From assembly GCF_018310345.1 (NCBI RefSeq), contig NZ_JAGXBY010000001.1:372001-436000 (forward strand): DNA of 64,000 bases, written 5' to 3'. Numbering within the stretch: position 1 is the first letter of the stretch; every line of letters starts with the position of its first letter. Positions 52,096-60,170 of the stretch are shown here, piece by piece. Made by a program: the position numbers and the translations under genes. This stretch comes from Ornithinibacillus massiliensis. GTDB taxonomy: Bacteria; Bacillota; Bacilli; Bacillales; Amphibacillaceae. The notes under the pieces were generated by a model. The model did not search any database and was not told the origin of the DNA. It saw nothing but the letters and a program-made list of their open reading frames with translations.

Positions 52096-53449
52096 GAGCT
52101 TGTATCTAAAGATCGTTGGTACATTTATATCTGTTGTGATTGTTAGTATTTGTCTGTCCTATGTGCTAACACCATATTCCTTAAATCAAGAAGTCATCTT
52201 TAAAGAAGAATTGTCCAAAATATCTATCGGTCTAGCCGAAGTTATTCAAATGACTGGGCCAGAGAGTATCCCAGAATTAATGGATAAATTTGATGACATC
52301 GAATTTGAAGTCTTAATTACCAATGGGGAGGATATCTTTTTTAAGAAGGAAGAAGGATACTCCATTCCGGTTCGTATGGAGGACGTAGAGGAAATTTTAA
52401 GGCATTCCTTTGATGACCCAGTAGTATTACTCGATAAGAACAATAAGTCTGCGAGGATTGTCGGTGTTCCGATATATGTTTCAGGAGAACCCTACGCACT
52501 AATTACCAGAATTGATTATGAAGATGAATTTGAGGATATGAAGCAGGGAATTTTTATATCGCTATTATTAGTGTTATTGGTCGGAAGTTTATTAATATTC
52601 CTAGCTTCGAGATATTTGGTTAATCCAATTCGTAAATTAACCATTGCTGCTCGACAAATTGCTAAGGGTGACTTTTCTGTACGAGTAGATAAAAAGCGGG
52701 GTAAGCATCAAGATGAGGTTGGCGAGCTAATTGATAGCTTTAATCACATGACTGGAGAGCTAGAAAAAATCGATACGATGCGAGCTGATTTTGTAAGCAA
52801 TGTATCACATGAAATCCAATCTCCACTAACATCTATAAAAGGGTTCACCAAAGCAATAATGGATGATGTGGTACCACAGGAAAATCAAAAAGAATATTTA
52901 ACGATTATTTACCAAGAAATCGAAAGGATGTCTCGCTTAAGTGATAATCTCTTACGAATTGCATCTTTAGATTCCGAGCACCATCCTTATAACCCTGTTT
53001 CCTATCGCTTAGATGAGCAAATACGAAACTCGGTACTAACGACAGAACCGCAATGGACGAAGAAATATATTGATATCCAATTAGATTTAGAGCCGGTGGA
53101 AATTTTTGCTGATAAAGACTTAATGGAACAAGTGTGGCTTAATTTGATTACCAATGCGATTAAATATACGGATGAAAACGGCGTAATCCAAATTGCTATA
53201 CAGATTATTGGTGGCAAAATAACGGTTAGGGTAAGAGATTATGGTATTGGAATACCAAAAGAAGCCATCCCGAATCTGTTTGCTCGCTTTTACAAGGTGG
53301 ACCGTTCAAGAAATCGGTCGGTAGAGGGGAATGGATTAGGCTTATCCATCGTAAAGAAAATTTTATCCATCCATAAGTTCAGTATCAGTGTGAAGAGTGA
53401 AGAAGGAAAAGGATCTACTTTTACCGTACACATCCCAATAAGTCATTAG
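52088..53449 (+). CDS. Sensor histidine kinase, partner of the preceding regulator
   Basis: 453 residues from ATG 52088, with TTGGAGG upstream, overlapping the regulator stop. Two membrane segments (about 8-28 and 160-180) enclose a 130-residue extracellular sensor. Then come HAMP, the H-box FVSNVSHEIQSPL, N-box NLITNAIKYT, G1 DYGIGIP and G2 GNGLGLSIVK. The sensor contains DDIEFEVLITNGEDIFFKKEE and resembles the HssS/YvcQ-like group weakly. The signal is not known. Confidence 0.92.
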   Translation: MVRSLYLKIVGTFISVVIVSICLSYVLTPYSLNQEVIFKEELSKISIGLAEVIQMTGPESIPELMDKFDDIEFEVLITNGEDIFFKKEEGYSIPVRMEDVEEILRHSFDDPVVLLDKNNKSARIVGVPIYVSGEPYALITRIDYEDEFEDMKQGIFISLLLVLLVGSLLIFLASRYLVNPIRKLTIAARQIAKGDFSVRVDKKRGKHQDEVGELIDSFNHMTGELEKIDTMRADFVSNVSHEIQSPLTSIKGFTKAIMDDVVPQENQKEYLTIIYQEIERMSRLSDNLLRIASLDSEHHPYNPVSYRLDEQIRNSVLTTEPQWTKKYIDIQLDLEPVEIFADKDLMEQVWLNLITNAIKYTDENGVIQIAIQIIGGKITVRVRDYGIGIPKEAIPNLFARFYKVDRSRNRSVEGNGLGLSIVKKILSIHKFSISVKSEEGKGSTFTVHIPISH

Positions 53450-53464
53450 AATAAGGCATAAGAA

Positions 53465-53508
53465 ATGGTTCCATTCCAAACATCTGTTTAGAATGGAACC
53501 ATCTTTTA
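53465..53508 (+). terminator. Terminator after the two-component system
   Basis: ATGGTTCCATTC and GAATGGAACCAT form a perfect 12-bp stem followed by CTTTT. It also closes the thiamine operon on the other strand. Confidence 0.85.
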
Positions 53509-53521
53509 CAGTTATAATACT

Positions 53522-54145
53522 CTATAGTTTCTCTACGGAAGACGGAATGTTAGCTGCTTGGGTAATGGCAGAAATAACGGCCACTCCATCAGCGCCAGCC
53601 TCCATAACATAGGCAGCAGTGTCTATCTGGATTCCGCCAATCCCAACTATAGGAAGGTCAGGATATTGATGACGTATCGCTTTAATCCATGCAACACCAA
53701 CTGCAGCTTTGGCATCTGTTTTTGTTGAAGTAGGATATATTGGCCCAGCCCCAATATAATCCACTAAATGAATAGGGCTATTATTTAGTTCATTCCAATT
53801 AGAAACCGAAAGGCCAATAAGTAAATGCGGAAATTCTTCTCGAACCTTCTCTACAGGCTGATCATCTTGACCAACATGTATTCCATCGACATCTAGAGCA
53901 TTTGCCAATTCTATATCGTCATTGATAAAGAATGGGATATGAAATCTTTTGCAAACTGCTCTTAATTTTTTCCCAAGCTCTAACTTTTCCTTTCCTTTTA
54001 ACGAACCGTACCCCTTTTCCCGATATTGAAAAGCCGTAATACCACTTTCTGCTGCTATTTCTAGGATTTCTACAGGGTCTCTAGTACAATCTTGACTACC
54101 CATTATAAAATATTTTCGCAAGATCTGTTTATTCATAGTAGGCAT
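53522..54145 (-). CDS. thiE: Thiamine-phosphate synthase
   Basis: 207 residues. It couples hydroxymethylpyrimidine diphosphate with thiazole phosphate to thiamine phosphate. Motifs FQYREKG, FFINDDIELA, DGIHVGQDD, IGLSVSN, DYIGAGPIYPTSTKTDA and PIVGIGGI are complete. Start and thiM stop overlap by one base. It is the last gene of the salvage operon. Confidence 0.97.
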   Translation of the reverse strand: MPTMNKQILRKYFIMGSQDCTRDPVEILEIAAESGITAFQYREKGYGSLKGKEKLELGKKLRAVCKRFHIPFFINDDIELANALDVDGIHVGQDDQPVEKVREEFPHLLIGLSVSNWNELNNSPIHLVDYIGAGPIYPTSTKTDAKAAVGVAWIKAIRHQYPDLPIVGIGGIQIDTAAYVMEAGADGVAVISAITQAANIPSSVEKL

Positions 54146-54921
54146 TACAGTGATTCTCCTTTAAGCGCTGTGACATCCATCGATAACGCATCAATAAAAT
54201 GAGGAATGAAGGTTCCAGATGCTTTCACCTGTTCTTGCGATGCAGTGTATTCCGCTGCTAATCCATAAAAGGCTACTGCAGTTTCTGCTTGCTCGTAAGG
54301 AGAGTCATCTGTTGTTAAACAGGCAGCTATAATCGAACCTAATAAGCAGCCTGCTCCGGTTACTTTCGCTAGTAATGGGTGCCCGGTTTCATTTATGGTA
54401 ATCGATTCTTCTGTACTAATGACATCGCGTTTCCCAGTTAGTACAGCCGTTGTCTGATATGTTTTGGCAACCTTTTTCGCTATTTCCTCTATGTTTCCGT
54501 CACCAAACGAATCGACACCTTTTGTCTGCCAAGAGACATTAACTAGATGAGCAAGCTCCCCAGCGTTTCCTTTAATAACAGTTGGCTGCACTTCTTCCAA
54601 TAGTTGTTTTACTGCATTAGAACGATAAGGAGTTGCAGCTACTCCAACTGGATCAAGTACGACGGGAACCCCTTTTTGATTAGCTGCTTTTCCAGCAGCA
54701 ATCATGGCCTGTAAATCATTTGCAGAAAGTGTCCCGATATTCAATAACACACCATCAGCAAGCGTAGCCATTGCAGCGGCTTCTTCTTCAGCCTTTGCCA
54801 TGATTGGTGCCCCACCAAATGACAATAGTCCATTGGCAGTGAAATTCATTACGACTTGATTTGTTAGATGGTGAATTAAAGGTGTATTTTTTCTTACAGT
54901 ATCAATTATTTGCATGTTCAT
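54145..54921 (-). CDS. thiM: Hydroxyethylthiazole kinase
   Basis: 258 residues from ATG 54921 (GAGGAG upstream); it phosphorylates the thiazole moiety recycled from thiamine. PLIHHLTNQVVMNFTANGLLSFGGAPIMAKA, VVLDPVGVAATPYR, VIKGNAGELAHL and KVTGAGCLLGS are diagnostic. The start overlaps the thiD end by 20 bases. Together with ThiE and ThiD it allows salvage rather than full synthesis; thiC/thiG are not in the window. Confidence 0.97.
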   Translation of the reverse strand: MNMQIIDTVRKNTPLIHHLTNQVVMNFTANGLLSFGGAPIMAKAEEEAAAMATLADGVLLNIGTLSANDLQAMIAAGKAANQKGVPVVLDPVGVAATPYRSNAVKQLLEEVQPTVIKGNAGELAHLVNVSWQTKGVDSFGDGNIEEIAKKVAKTYQTTAVLTGKRDVISTEESITINETGHPLLAKVTGAGCLLGSIIAACLTTDDSPYEQAETAVAFYGLAAEYTASQEQVKASGTFIPHFIDALSMDVTALKGESL

Positions 54922-55723
54922 GGCGGCTTTTCTCCTCTCGTATGCCCCAGTGATTAGTAGGACCAATACCAGCTCCTAGATTAGATGCGTGCTTGATAGC
55001 TAGCGTGACAAATTGTTTTGCTTTTTCAACCGCAGTAACTAAGGAATCCCCTTTGCTTAAATAGGCAGTAATGGCTGCCGAATACGTACACCCTGTGCCA
55101 TGCGTGTTTTTGCTAGGTATTCGGTCTACAGCAAAGGAATAGAAACGCTCTCCATCGTGCAGAAAATCAATTGCTTCCTCTTGTAAATGCCCACCTTTTA
55201 TTAATGCGGCTTTAGCACCTAACTCATGAACAATAATTGTAGCGGCTTTTTTCATGTCTTCTAGAGAAGTAATTTTCTCTCCAGTTAAATATTCTGCCTC
55301 TGGTATATTTGGTGTGACGACAGATGTTAATGGTAGTAGTTGTTCTCTTAAAAAATCTCGTGCAGTGCTTTCAATTAGAGTATCTCCACTTGTTGCAACC
55401 ATAACAGGATCCATAACATAAGGAGCATCGAGGTTGCTAATTTGATTGGCAATGATTCTCATCATATCGACAGTAGCAAGCATACCAGTCTTAAAGGCGT
55501 GAATAGGCATATCAGATATCACAGATTCGAGCTGTTGTTCAATCATATCCAATGGAATATGGTGGATCGCTTGCACGCCAGTTGTGTTTTGGGCAACAAC
55601 CGAGGTAATGACGGACATTCCATAGCTCTGCAGTTCTTGAAATGTTTTCAAATCAGCATGGATACCTGCACCCCCACTTGGATCGGTTCCTGCGATAGTT
55701 AGTGCACATGGGACTTGGGTCAT
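54902..55723 (-). CDS. thiD: Hydroxymethylpyrimidine (phospho)kinase
   Basis: 273 residues from ATG 55723, overlapping the tenA stop (ATGA). It phosphorylates HMP and HMP phosphate. ALTIAGTDPSGGAGIHADLKTFQ, VVAQNTTGV, MDPVMVATSG, NIPEAEYLTG, LIKGGH and THGTGCTYSAAI are typical. It works downstream of TenA, which releases HMP from degraded thiamine. Confidence 0.96.
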   Translation of the reverse strand: MTQVPCALTIAGTDPSGGAGIHADLKTFQELQSYGMSVITSVVAQNTTGVQAIHHIPLDMIEQQLESVISDMPIHAFKTGMLATVDMMRIIANQISNLDAPYVMDPVMVATSGDTLIESTARDFLREQLLPLTSVVTPNIPEAEYLTGEKITSLEDMKKAATIIVHELGAKAALIKGGHLQEEAIDFLHDGERFYSFAVDRIPSKNTHGTGCTYSAAITAYLSKGDSLVTAVEKAKQFVTLAIKHASNLGAGIGPTNHWGIREEKSRHEHANN

Positions 55724-56409
55724 ATCCGCTTCACTACCTTTCCTGATGGCCATTCTTCGCATGTATAAGCCATTTCCCAAAACGCTAATTCAAGTTCACA
55801 GCTTTTACGAAAGGCATCACGTATGCGGTTCTTTTCAGAAGGAGACGCCTCTTTGGCAAGGTTATCTAATCGTTCACGCATTTCTGTTGTGGTACTCCTC
55901 GTACGAGCATCACTATAAAAGGTAATCCATTGATAAAAAGGATGATCTGGTGTTGGCTGATACCTCTTCATTAATTCGTCGCCAATTTCTAAATAGGTCC
56001 ATGGGCAAGGTAGTAAGGCCCCTAATATTTCGCCCATAGAACCGGTATGTGCATGGTACAGCATATGTTTTATATAATGGTCGGCAGTCGGTGGTAGTGG
56101 GTGTCCTTGGAGAGACTCATAAGGAACACCAATGTACTCACAAAAATTATGATGCGGATGAATCTCATCCTTTAATATAAACTCCATTTTATTGAAGAAA
56201 TATCGTATATCATCCCTGCTAGAGGATTTAGACGCAGCTAACCCATAAATTTTCATGAATGCATTAAGGTACTCGAAGTCTGCCTTAATATAATGAGCGA
56301 TTGCTTCCTTTGAGATATCGCCCTCTCCAATTCCTTTAACAAAGGGATGGTCAAAAATAAGTTGAAATATATCATTGTTTTCTTCTCGTAATGATTCTGT
56401 GAATAACAT
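55720..56409 (-). CDS. tenA: Aminopyrimidine aminohydrolase / thiaminase II (TenA)
   Basis: 229 residues from ATG 56409 with GGAGGA upstream; the open frame further up crosses the riboswitch. All-helical TenA fold with FDHPFVKGIGEG, FEYLNAFMKIYGLAAS, HHNFCEYIG, YIKHMLYHAHTGSMGEILGALLPCPWTYLEIG (catalytic Cys near 135) and FYSDART. It salvages base-degraded thiamine. It is first in the operon and is controlled by the TPP riboswitch. Confidence 0.95.
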   Translation of the reverse strand: MLFTESLREENNDIFQLIFDHPFVKGIGEGDISKEAIAHYIKADFEYLNAFMKIYGLAASKSSSRDDIRYFFNKMEFILKDEIHPHHNFCEYIGVPYESLQGHPLPPTADHYIKHMLYHAHTGSMGEILGALLPCPWTYLEIGDELMKRYQPTPDHPFYQWITFYSDARTRSTTTEMRERLDNLAKEASPSEKNRIRDAFRKSCELELAFWEMAYTCEEWPSGKVVKRI

Positions 56410-56413
56410 GGAT

Positions 56414-56452
56414 AAACTCCTCCTTAGAATGTGAAAGCTACTAGGAGAGTAC
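56414..56452 (-). promoter_or_regulatory. Possible ribosome-site sequestering hairpin of tenA
   Basis: On the minus strand ACTCTCCT (56444-56451) can pair with AGGAGGAGT (56415-56423), which contains the tenA ribosome site. It may be the expression platform of the riboswitch, implying control of translation. Confidence 0.4.
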
Positions 56453-56483
56453 CGTAGATATGTGAGGGATATATGCGGCCTCA

Positions 56484-56570
56484 ACTACTTCCCTTCGCTA
56501 GCATTACCTAGATCAGGTTATTAAGGGACAAAGGATATACCTTATCTCAGCAAAAGCGCCCCTAGTAGTT
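56484..56570 (-). promoter_or_regulatory. TPP riboswitch upstream of tenA
   Basis: The minus strand shows the thi box: ACTAGGGGCGC, GCTGAGATAAGG, CCCTTAATAACCTGATCTAG, GTAATGCTAGCGAAGGGAA and closing AGTAGT. All helices expected for TPP aptamers are in place. Confidence 0.93.
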
Positions 56571-56587
56571 TTCAGTGTTTAGTTAAT

Positions 56588-57088
56588 TTACCTTTTCAAA
56601 TGAATAGAGCCTACATTTTCTAGCTTAGTAATGTGAGATACAACGAACCAACCGAGTATAGCCCCTGGTAAACTACTTACAAGAAACGCGGGCATAAAGG
56701 CAAAAGCGCCAGTAGCATTTCCCATAAATAGGTAGGCTAAAGGGACGGAAGCCAATGCTCCGATTACCCCACTTCCGACTCCTTCCCCGATAACTGCCAA
56801 GCCTATTCTTCCTGACCTTTTATATAAGTAGCCAGCTAAAAAGGCACCAATCATACCACCTGGAAAGGCGAGTATGGTACCGAGTCCGAGAACATTACGA
56901 AGCAGGCCAATCATAAAAGCGACAATCACTGCTGGACCTGGTCCAAGAAGGACACCTGTAAGAACATTTATTGCATGCTGCATAGGGTAGGCTCGTGCTA
57001 CCCCTGCTGGAAACCAAATAAGCTGAGCAGTAACGGTCCCAATAGCTATCAAGACAGCCATCGTTGTAATGAGACGAGTTTTATTCAT
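56588..57088 (-). CDS. thiW: Thiamine-precursor ECF transporter S component ThiW
   Basis: 166 residues from ATG 57088 with AAAGGAGG upstream. Five to six membrane segments with FPAGVARAYPMQHAINVLTGVLLGPGPAVIVAFMIGLLRN, the core of ThiW. It binds the thiazole or hydroxyethylthiazole substrate and works with the shared ECF ATPases and EcfT, which are not in the window. It has its own TPP riboswitch. Confidence 0.93.
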   Translation of the reverse strand: MNKTRLITTMAVLIAIGTVTAQLIWFPAGVARAYPMQHAINVLTGVLLGPGPAVIVAFMIGLLRNVLGLGTILAFPGGMIGAFLAGYLYKRSGRIGLAVIGEGVGSGVIGALASVPLAYLFMGNATGAFAFMPAFLVSSLPGAILGWFVVSHITKLENVGSIHLKR

Positions 57089-57112
57089 CGTTCCTCCTTT
57101 CTGCAAGGGACA

Positions 57113-57146
57113 CAAAAAAAGCCAGACCCATAGAAGGACCTAGCTT
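57113..57146 (-). terminator. Riboswitch-associated terminator before thiW
   Basis: On the minus strand AAGCTAGGTCC pairs with GGGTCTGGCTT (including G-U pairs) and is followed by seven T. It lies between aptamer and coding region, so TPP probably causes early termination. Confidence 0.8.
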
Positions 57147-57180
57147 AATTGATTGAGATTAATAGATTGACTAATTGTCG

Positions 57181-57275
57181 TACTACTTCCCTCCGCTGGT
57201 ACTAACCAGATCAGGTCCATAAGGGTCGGAAAAATCTATTCCTCTCAGCCCACATTAGAGCGCCCCTAGTAGTTT
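57181..57275 (-). promoter_or_regulatory. TPP riboswitch upstream of thiW
   Basis: ACTAGGGGCGC, GGGCTGAGAGG, GACCCTTATGGACCTGATC, GGTTAGTACCAGCGGAGGGAA and AGTAGT on the minus strand form the complete thi box. Confidence 0.95.
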
Positions 57276-57445
57276 TACTATTCATTTGTCATGAATCACT
57301 ATTATCATATCAAATGAAAAAGCATTTGTCACTGTGGTACTTGTTTTTAGGTGTAGAGAAGATGGAGTTAAACGATGGAGCATGCAAGGTATAACTACTG
57401 TAGTAGCGGGAGGTTATCGTTTTGGTGAAAGAGAGTAAAAGTCTA

Positions 57446-57725
57446 ACAGAGGGAGGCTATCGCTGCCCTTTTTTGGTAGAAGAAGCTGGAAAAGGTGACA
57501 GAGGGAGGCTATCGGCGCCCTTTTTTAGCAGAAGGAGAAGGAAAAGGTAAACAGAGGGAAGGTGTCAGCGCCCTTTTTTGGCAGAAGAAGCTGGAAAAGG
57601 TGACAGATGGAGATTATCGCTGCCCTTTTCCAGCTGAACGAGAATAAAAAGGTAATAGAGAAAGGCTATATTACCCTTATCAGGTTAAACCATCCGAAAA
57701 AGGTAACGGAGAAAGTGTATCGAAA
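57446..57725 (+). repeat. Non-coding 52-bp tandem repeat, about six units
   Basis: Units begin at 57446, 57498, 57551, 57603, 57654 and 57705 (periods 52, 53, 52, 51, 51). Each starts ACAGAGGGAGGCTATCG-like, then a GCCCTTTTTT block, then AGAAG-GCTGGAAAAGGT. The first four are close copies, the last two have drifted; a degenerate unit may precede them. No open frame runs through it. It fills most of a 650-bp gap between thiW and the metallopeptidase gene. Confidence 0.85.
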
Positions 57726-57939
57726 TTATAGGATTAAATAATTTTTTTTAGTTCATATTCAGTTCATATTTGTTTTTTATACTAATGATACACCCAGAAG
57801 AAATAAATTTTTTCTTATTTGTGCAACAAAACACAAACTTATTTCGTATATATATTGAAAAACAATTCTAATAAGTATAAATCTGGGATGATATTGGCAA
57901 GTCTTATAGAAAAAAGAGACACATCTAGGGGGAATTGTC

Positions 57940-58629
57940 GTGTTTTTATTTCATCCAATGGATTTTCTAATACTCATTGCATTTGGGCTTGCGCTATGGG
58001 CGCAATCTAGTGTACAAGGAAATTTTAAAAAGGGTTCCAAAATAAAGGCCTCCTCTAACATGACAGGTGTAGAGGTTGCGAGAAGAATACTAGACAGTGA
58101 GGGGCTTTCTGATGTAAGAATAGAACTCTCTAAACGAGGAACACTTTCCGATCACTATGATCCAACTGCTAAAGTAATTCGATTATCGGAACCGGTTTAT
58201 CGAGGGAATTCAATTGCATCCCTTTCTGTTGCCGCACATGAAGTCGGTCACGCAATTCAACATGCGAATCATTATTCGATGTTAGTACTGCGACATAAAC
58301 TTGTCCCGTTTGCAAATATAGGGTCACAGCTTGCACCATTTCTTTTAATTGCTGGGTTTATATTTACCCAGGGTAGTATGTTGATAGGAATTGGGATTAT
58401 CCTATTCTCAGCAGCTGTACTATTTCAGATTGTTACATTACCAGTAGAATTTGATGCCTCAAGGCGTGCTAAGAATAAACTAATAGAATTAGGTATGATT
58501 GCGAATCAAGAGGAACGAGGCGTTAGTAAAGTGTTGAACGCTGCTGCATTAACGTATGTAGCAAGTACCTTGATTGCTGTCTTAGAGCTTATAAAATACA
58601 TCATGATTTTTAGAGGAAGACAAAATTAA
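57940..58629 (+). CDS. yugP: YugP-like membrane zinc metallopeptidase
   Basis: 229 residues from GTG 57940, with AGGGGGAA upstream. HEVGH zinc motif at 100-104 (SVAAHEVGHAIQH), then membrane segments, LPVEFDASRRAKNKL and AALTYVASTLIAVLELIKYI. It is anchored in the membrane with at least four segments. B. subtilis YugP has the same layout and length; its substrate is unknown. The next gene starts 20 bp downstream. Confidence 0.9.
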   Translation: MFLFHPMDFLILIAFGLALWAQSSVQGNFKKGSKIKASSNMTGVEVARRILDSEGLSDVRIELSKRGTLSDHYDPTAKVIRLSEPVYRGNSIASLSVAAHEVGHAIQHANHYSMLVLRHKLVPFANIGSQLAPFLLIAGFIFTQGSMLIGIGIILFSAAVLFQIVTLPVEFDASRRAKNKLIELGMIANQEERGVSKVLNAAALTYVASTLIAVLELIKYIMIFRGRQN

Positions 58630-58648
58630 TGAAAAGGTGGGATTTTTA

Positions 58649-59074
58649 ATGAACTTACCTGTAACAGATATGCCGAGCTTTATAAAAAAAGAAGTGGATA
58701 AATTAAACGAAACGATTTCTCCTTTCATCAAGAAAGTATCGAAATATTCATTTTGGGCATTTCCTCTCATTGTATTTTCGCTAATTAATTTATTCTTTTT
58801 GCTAGTGGTTATGCCGGAAACGAGAACAACCGTATCACTTATTTTGTATGCGGTAATGGGAGCATTCGGTTTTGCCCTATCAAAAGAAGCGAAGCATCAG
58901 AGGAAAGAAATTTTAAAAGTGAGTGAGGATTATATCATTAAGCGTATCAATAAAAGTGATGTAATAGCAAGTGCTGTTAAGGATCGCTATATTCGCAGAG
59001 TCAAGGAGCAGCCGGCCTTTGCGATGAATCATTTTATAAAGTTTTTAGAAGAAGAAAATCGTTTAATGGAGTAG
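58649..59074 (+). CDS. DUF5392-like membrane protein
   Basis: 141 residues from ATG 58649, with AAGGTGGG upstream. Two membrane segments (about 38-60 and 67-85) between a basic N-terminal helix and a C-terminal cytosolic part (EILKVSEDYIIKRINKSDVIASAVKDRYIRRV). It resembles the DUF5392 family of Bacillaceae. Function unknown. Confidence 0.7.
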   Translation: MNLPVTDMPSFIKKEVDKLNETISPFIKKVSKYSFWAFPLIVFSLINLFFLLVVMPETRTTVSLILYAVMGAFGFALSKEAKHQRKEILKVSEDYIIKRINKSDVIASAVKDRYIRRVKEQPAFAMNHFIKFLEEENRLME

Positions 59075-59102
59075 TAAGTATGATATACCCTGGAGGGATT
59101 TC

Positions 59103-59390
59103 GTGACATTATTAGCGGAACAAGAGTATTTTAAGATTGAACGAAAGGTAGACCGTATAACACAAGTTGATGTGGAGCATAAACGCTATCTGAAGCTATA
59201 TACGGACAAAATCCAGAGTAAACATCGCGAGTTTCCAATTAAGGACGTATTAGATATTTCTTACCGAGAAATAGGAGGTGAAGGAGCTGGCCTTCTTTAC
59301 TTACATACAACTCGTGGTGTATTTTCATATACATTGAAATCATCTCCAAGGCATTTTATTGAAATCTTTAAACAACACATTAAAAAGTAA
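59103..59390 (+). CDS. Hypothetical PH-like small protein
   Basis: 95 residues from GTG 59103 with TGGAGGG upstream. A beta-barrel-like pattern (YFKIERKVDRIT...FPIKDVLDISYRE...GLLYLHTTRGVFSYTLKSSPRHFIEIFKQHIKK) resembles bacterial PH domains. It follows the DUF5392-like gene closely, probably in the same transcript. Function unknown. Confidence 0.65.
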   Translation: MTLLAEQEYFKIERKVDRITQVDVEHKRYLKLYTDKIQSKHREFPIKDVLDISYREIGGEGAGLLYLHTTRGVFSYTLKSSPRHFIEIFKQHIKK

Positions 59391-59429
59391 GACAAAGTTT
59401 TCAAAAATAGTAGAAATGGGGAATGGTAA

Positions 59430-59846
59430 ATGACTGTCATGATTTATGGTGCAGCATGTTCATCAACCAGAAAAGCAAAAGAATGGTTTAGGAAAAATAA
59501 TATTAATTATATTGAACGAAATATATTAAAGGATCCATTAACGGTTCCAGAATTACAGCAAATATTAAGCAGAACGGTAGAAGGAACGGAAGAAATTATC
59601 TCAACACGATCTAAAGTTTATAAAGAACTCGATGTGGATATTGATTCCCTTCCACTTCAAGAATTACTAACTCTGATTCATAAACATCCTAGACTGCTTA
59701 GAAGTCCTATCATGTTAGATGAAAAGAGACTTCAAGTAGGATTCCATATCGATGACATTAGACAATTCTTACCAAGAAAAACTAGAGAACGTCAATGGCT
59801 TCAATGGAGAATGAATTACCTTCCAATGACAGAAATTGTGAAATAA
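59430..59846 (+). CDS. Spx/MgsR-family regulator paralogue lacking the CxxC switch
   Basis: 138 residues. The ArsC-like fold binds the RNA polymerase alpha C-terminal domain; RSPIMLDEKRLQVGFHIDDIRQFLPRKTRER is the typical Spx C-terminal block. At the N terminus the redox pair is replaced: residues 10-13 are C-S-S-T instead of C-x-x-C, so it cannot form the intramolecular disulfide that activates Spx. It should be a redox-insensitive paralogue, or use single-cysteine chemistry. GGGGAATGG precedes ATG 59430. Confidence 0.85.
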   Translation: MTVMIYGAACSSTRKAKEWFRKNNINYIERNILKDPLTVPELQQILSRTVEGTEEIISTRSKVYKELDVDIDSLPLQELLTLIHKHPRLLRSPIMLDEKRLQVGFHIDDIRQFLPRKTRERQWLQWRMNYLPMTEIVK

Positions 59847-59872
59847 TAAATAAATGGAACGAAGAGGTTGAG

Positions 59873-60082
59873 ACTTTACTATATGTTTTAGTAAAAATCC
59901 GATAGAGTCACTATATTATTTAGGAATATACGTAGAAGTTAGCGGGTCACAGACAGATCTCCTTGAATAGATTACTGTCCTCCCGGTGCTGAAAGTGAAG
60001 ACATCGTATTTTTCTGAAGCTAGTAAGTGGTGCGAACGAGGATGCGGATTATGTTTTGCTTGAAACGGTTGTCACAACCTCT
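59873..60082. repeat. MITE-like element with IS1182-type ends
   Basis: AGAGGTTGAGAC (59873-59884) and GTCACAACCTCT (60071-60082) are inverted repeats with one mismatch, 210 bp apart. The ends resemble GAGGCTGGGAC of the IS at 25281. There is no coding frame inside. It fits a non-autonomous derivative moved by an IS1182-type transposase. Confidence 0.55.
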
Positions 60083-60170
60083 TTTTTCTCGTTCACAATA
60101 AATTTATTTCAAATTTTTAGCAAACTAGTTTATTATTAATTTTATATAGATATATAAAGGAAGGTACTTT

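Noticed and set aside
51421..53449. Naming the two-component system hssRS
   Set aside because: The regulator C terminus resembles HssR, but the sensor is only weakly alike and there is no hrtAB-type heme efflux gene nearby.
57446..57725. CRISPR array
   Set aside because: The period is 52 bp with whole units similar; there are no unique spacers and no cas genes.
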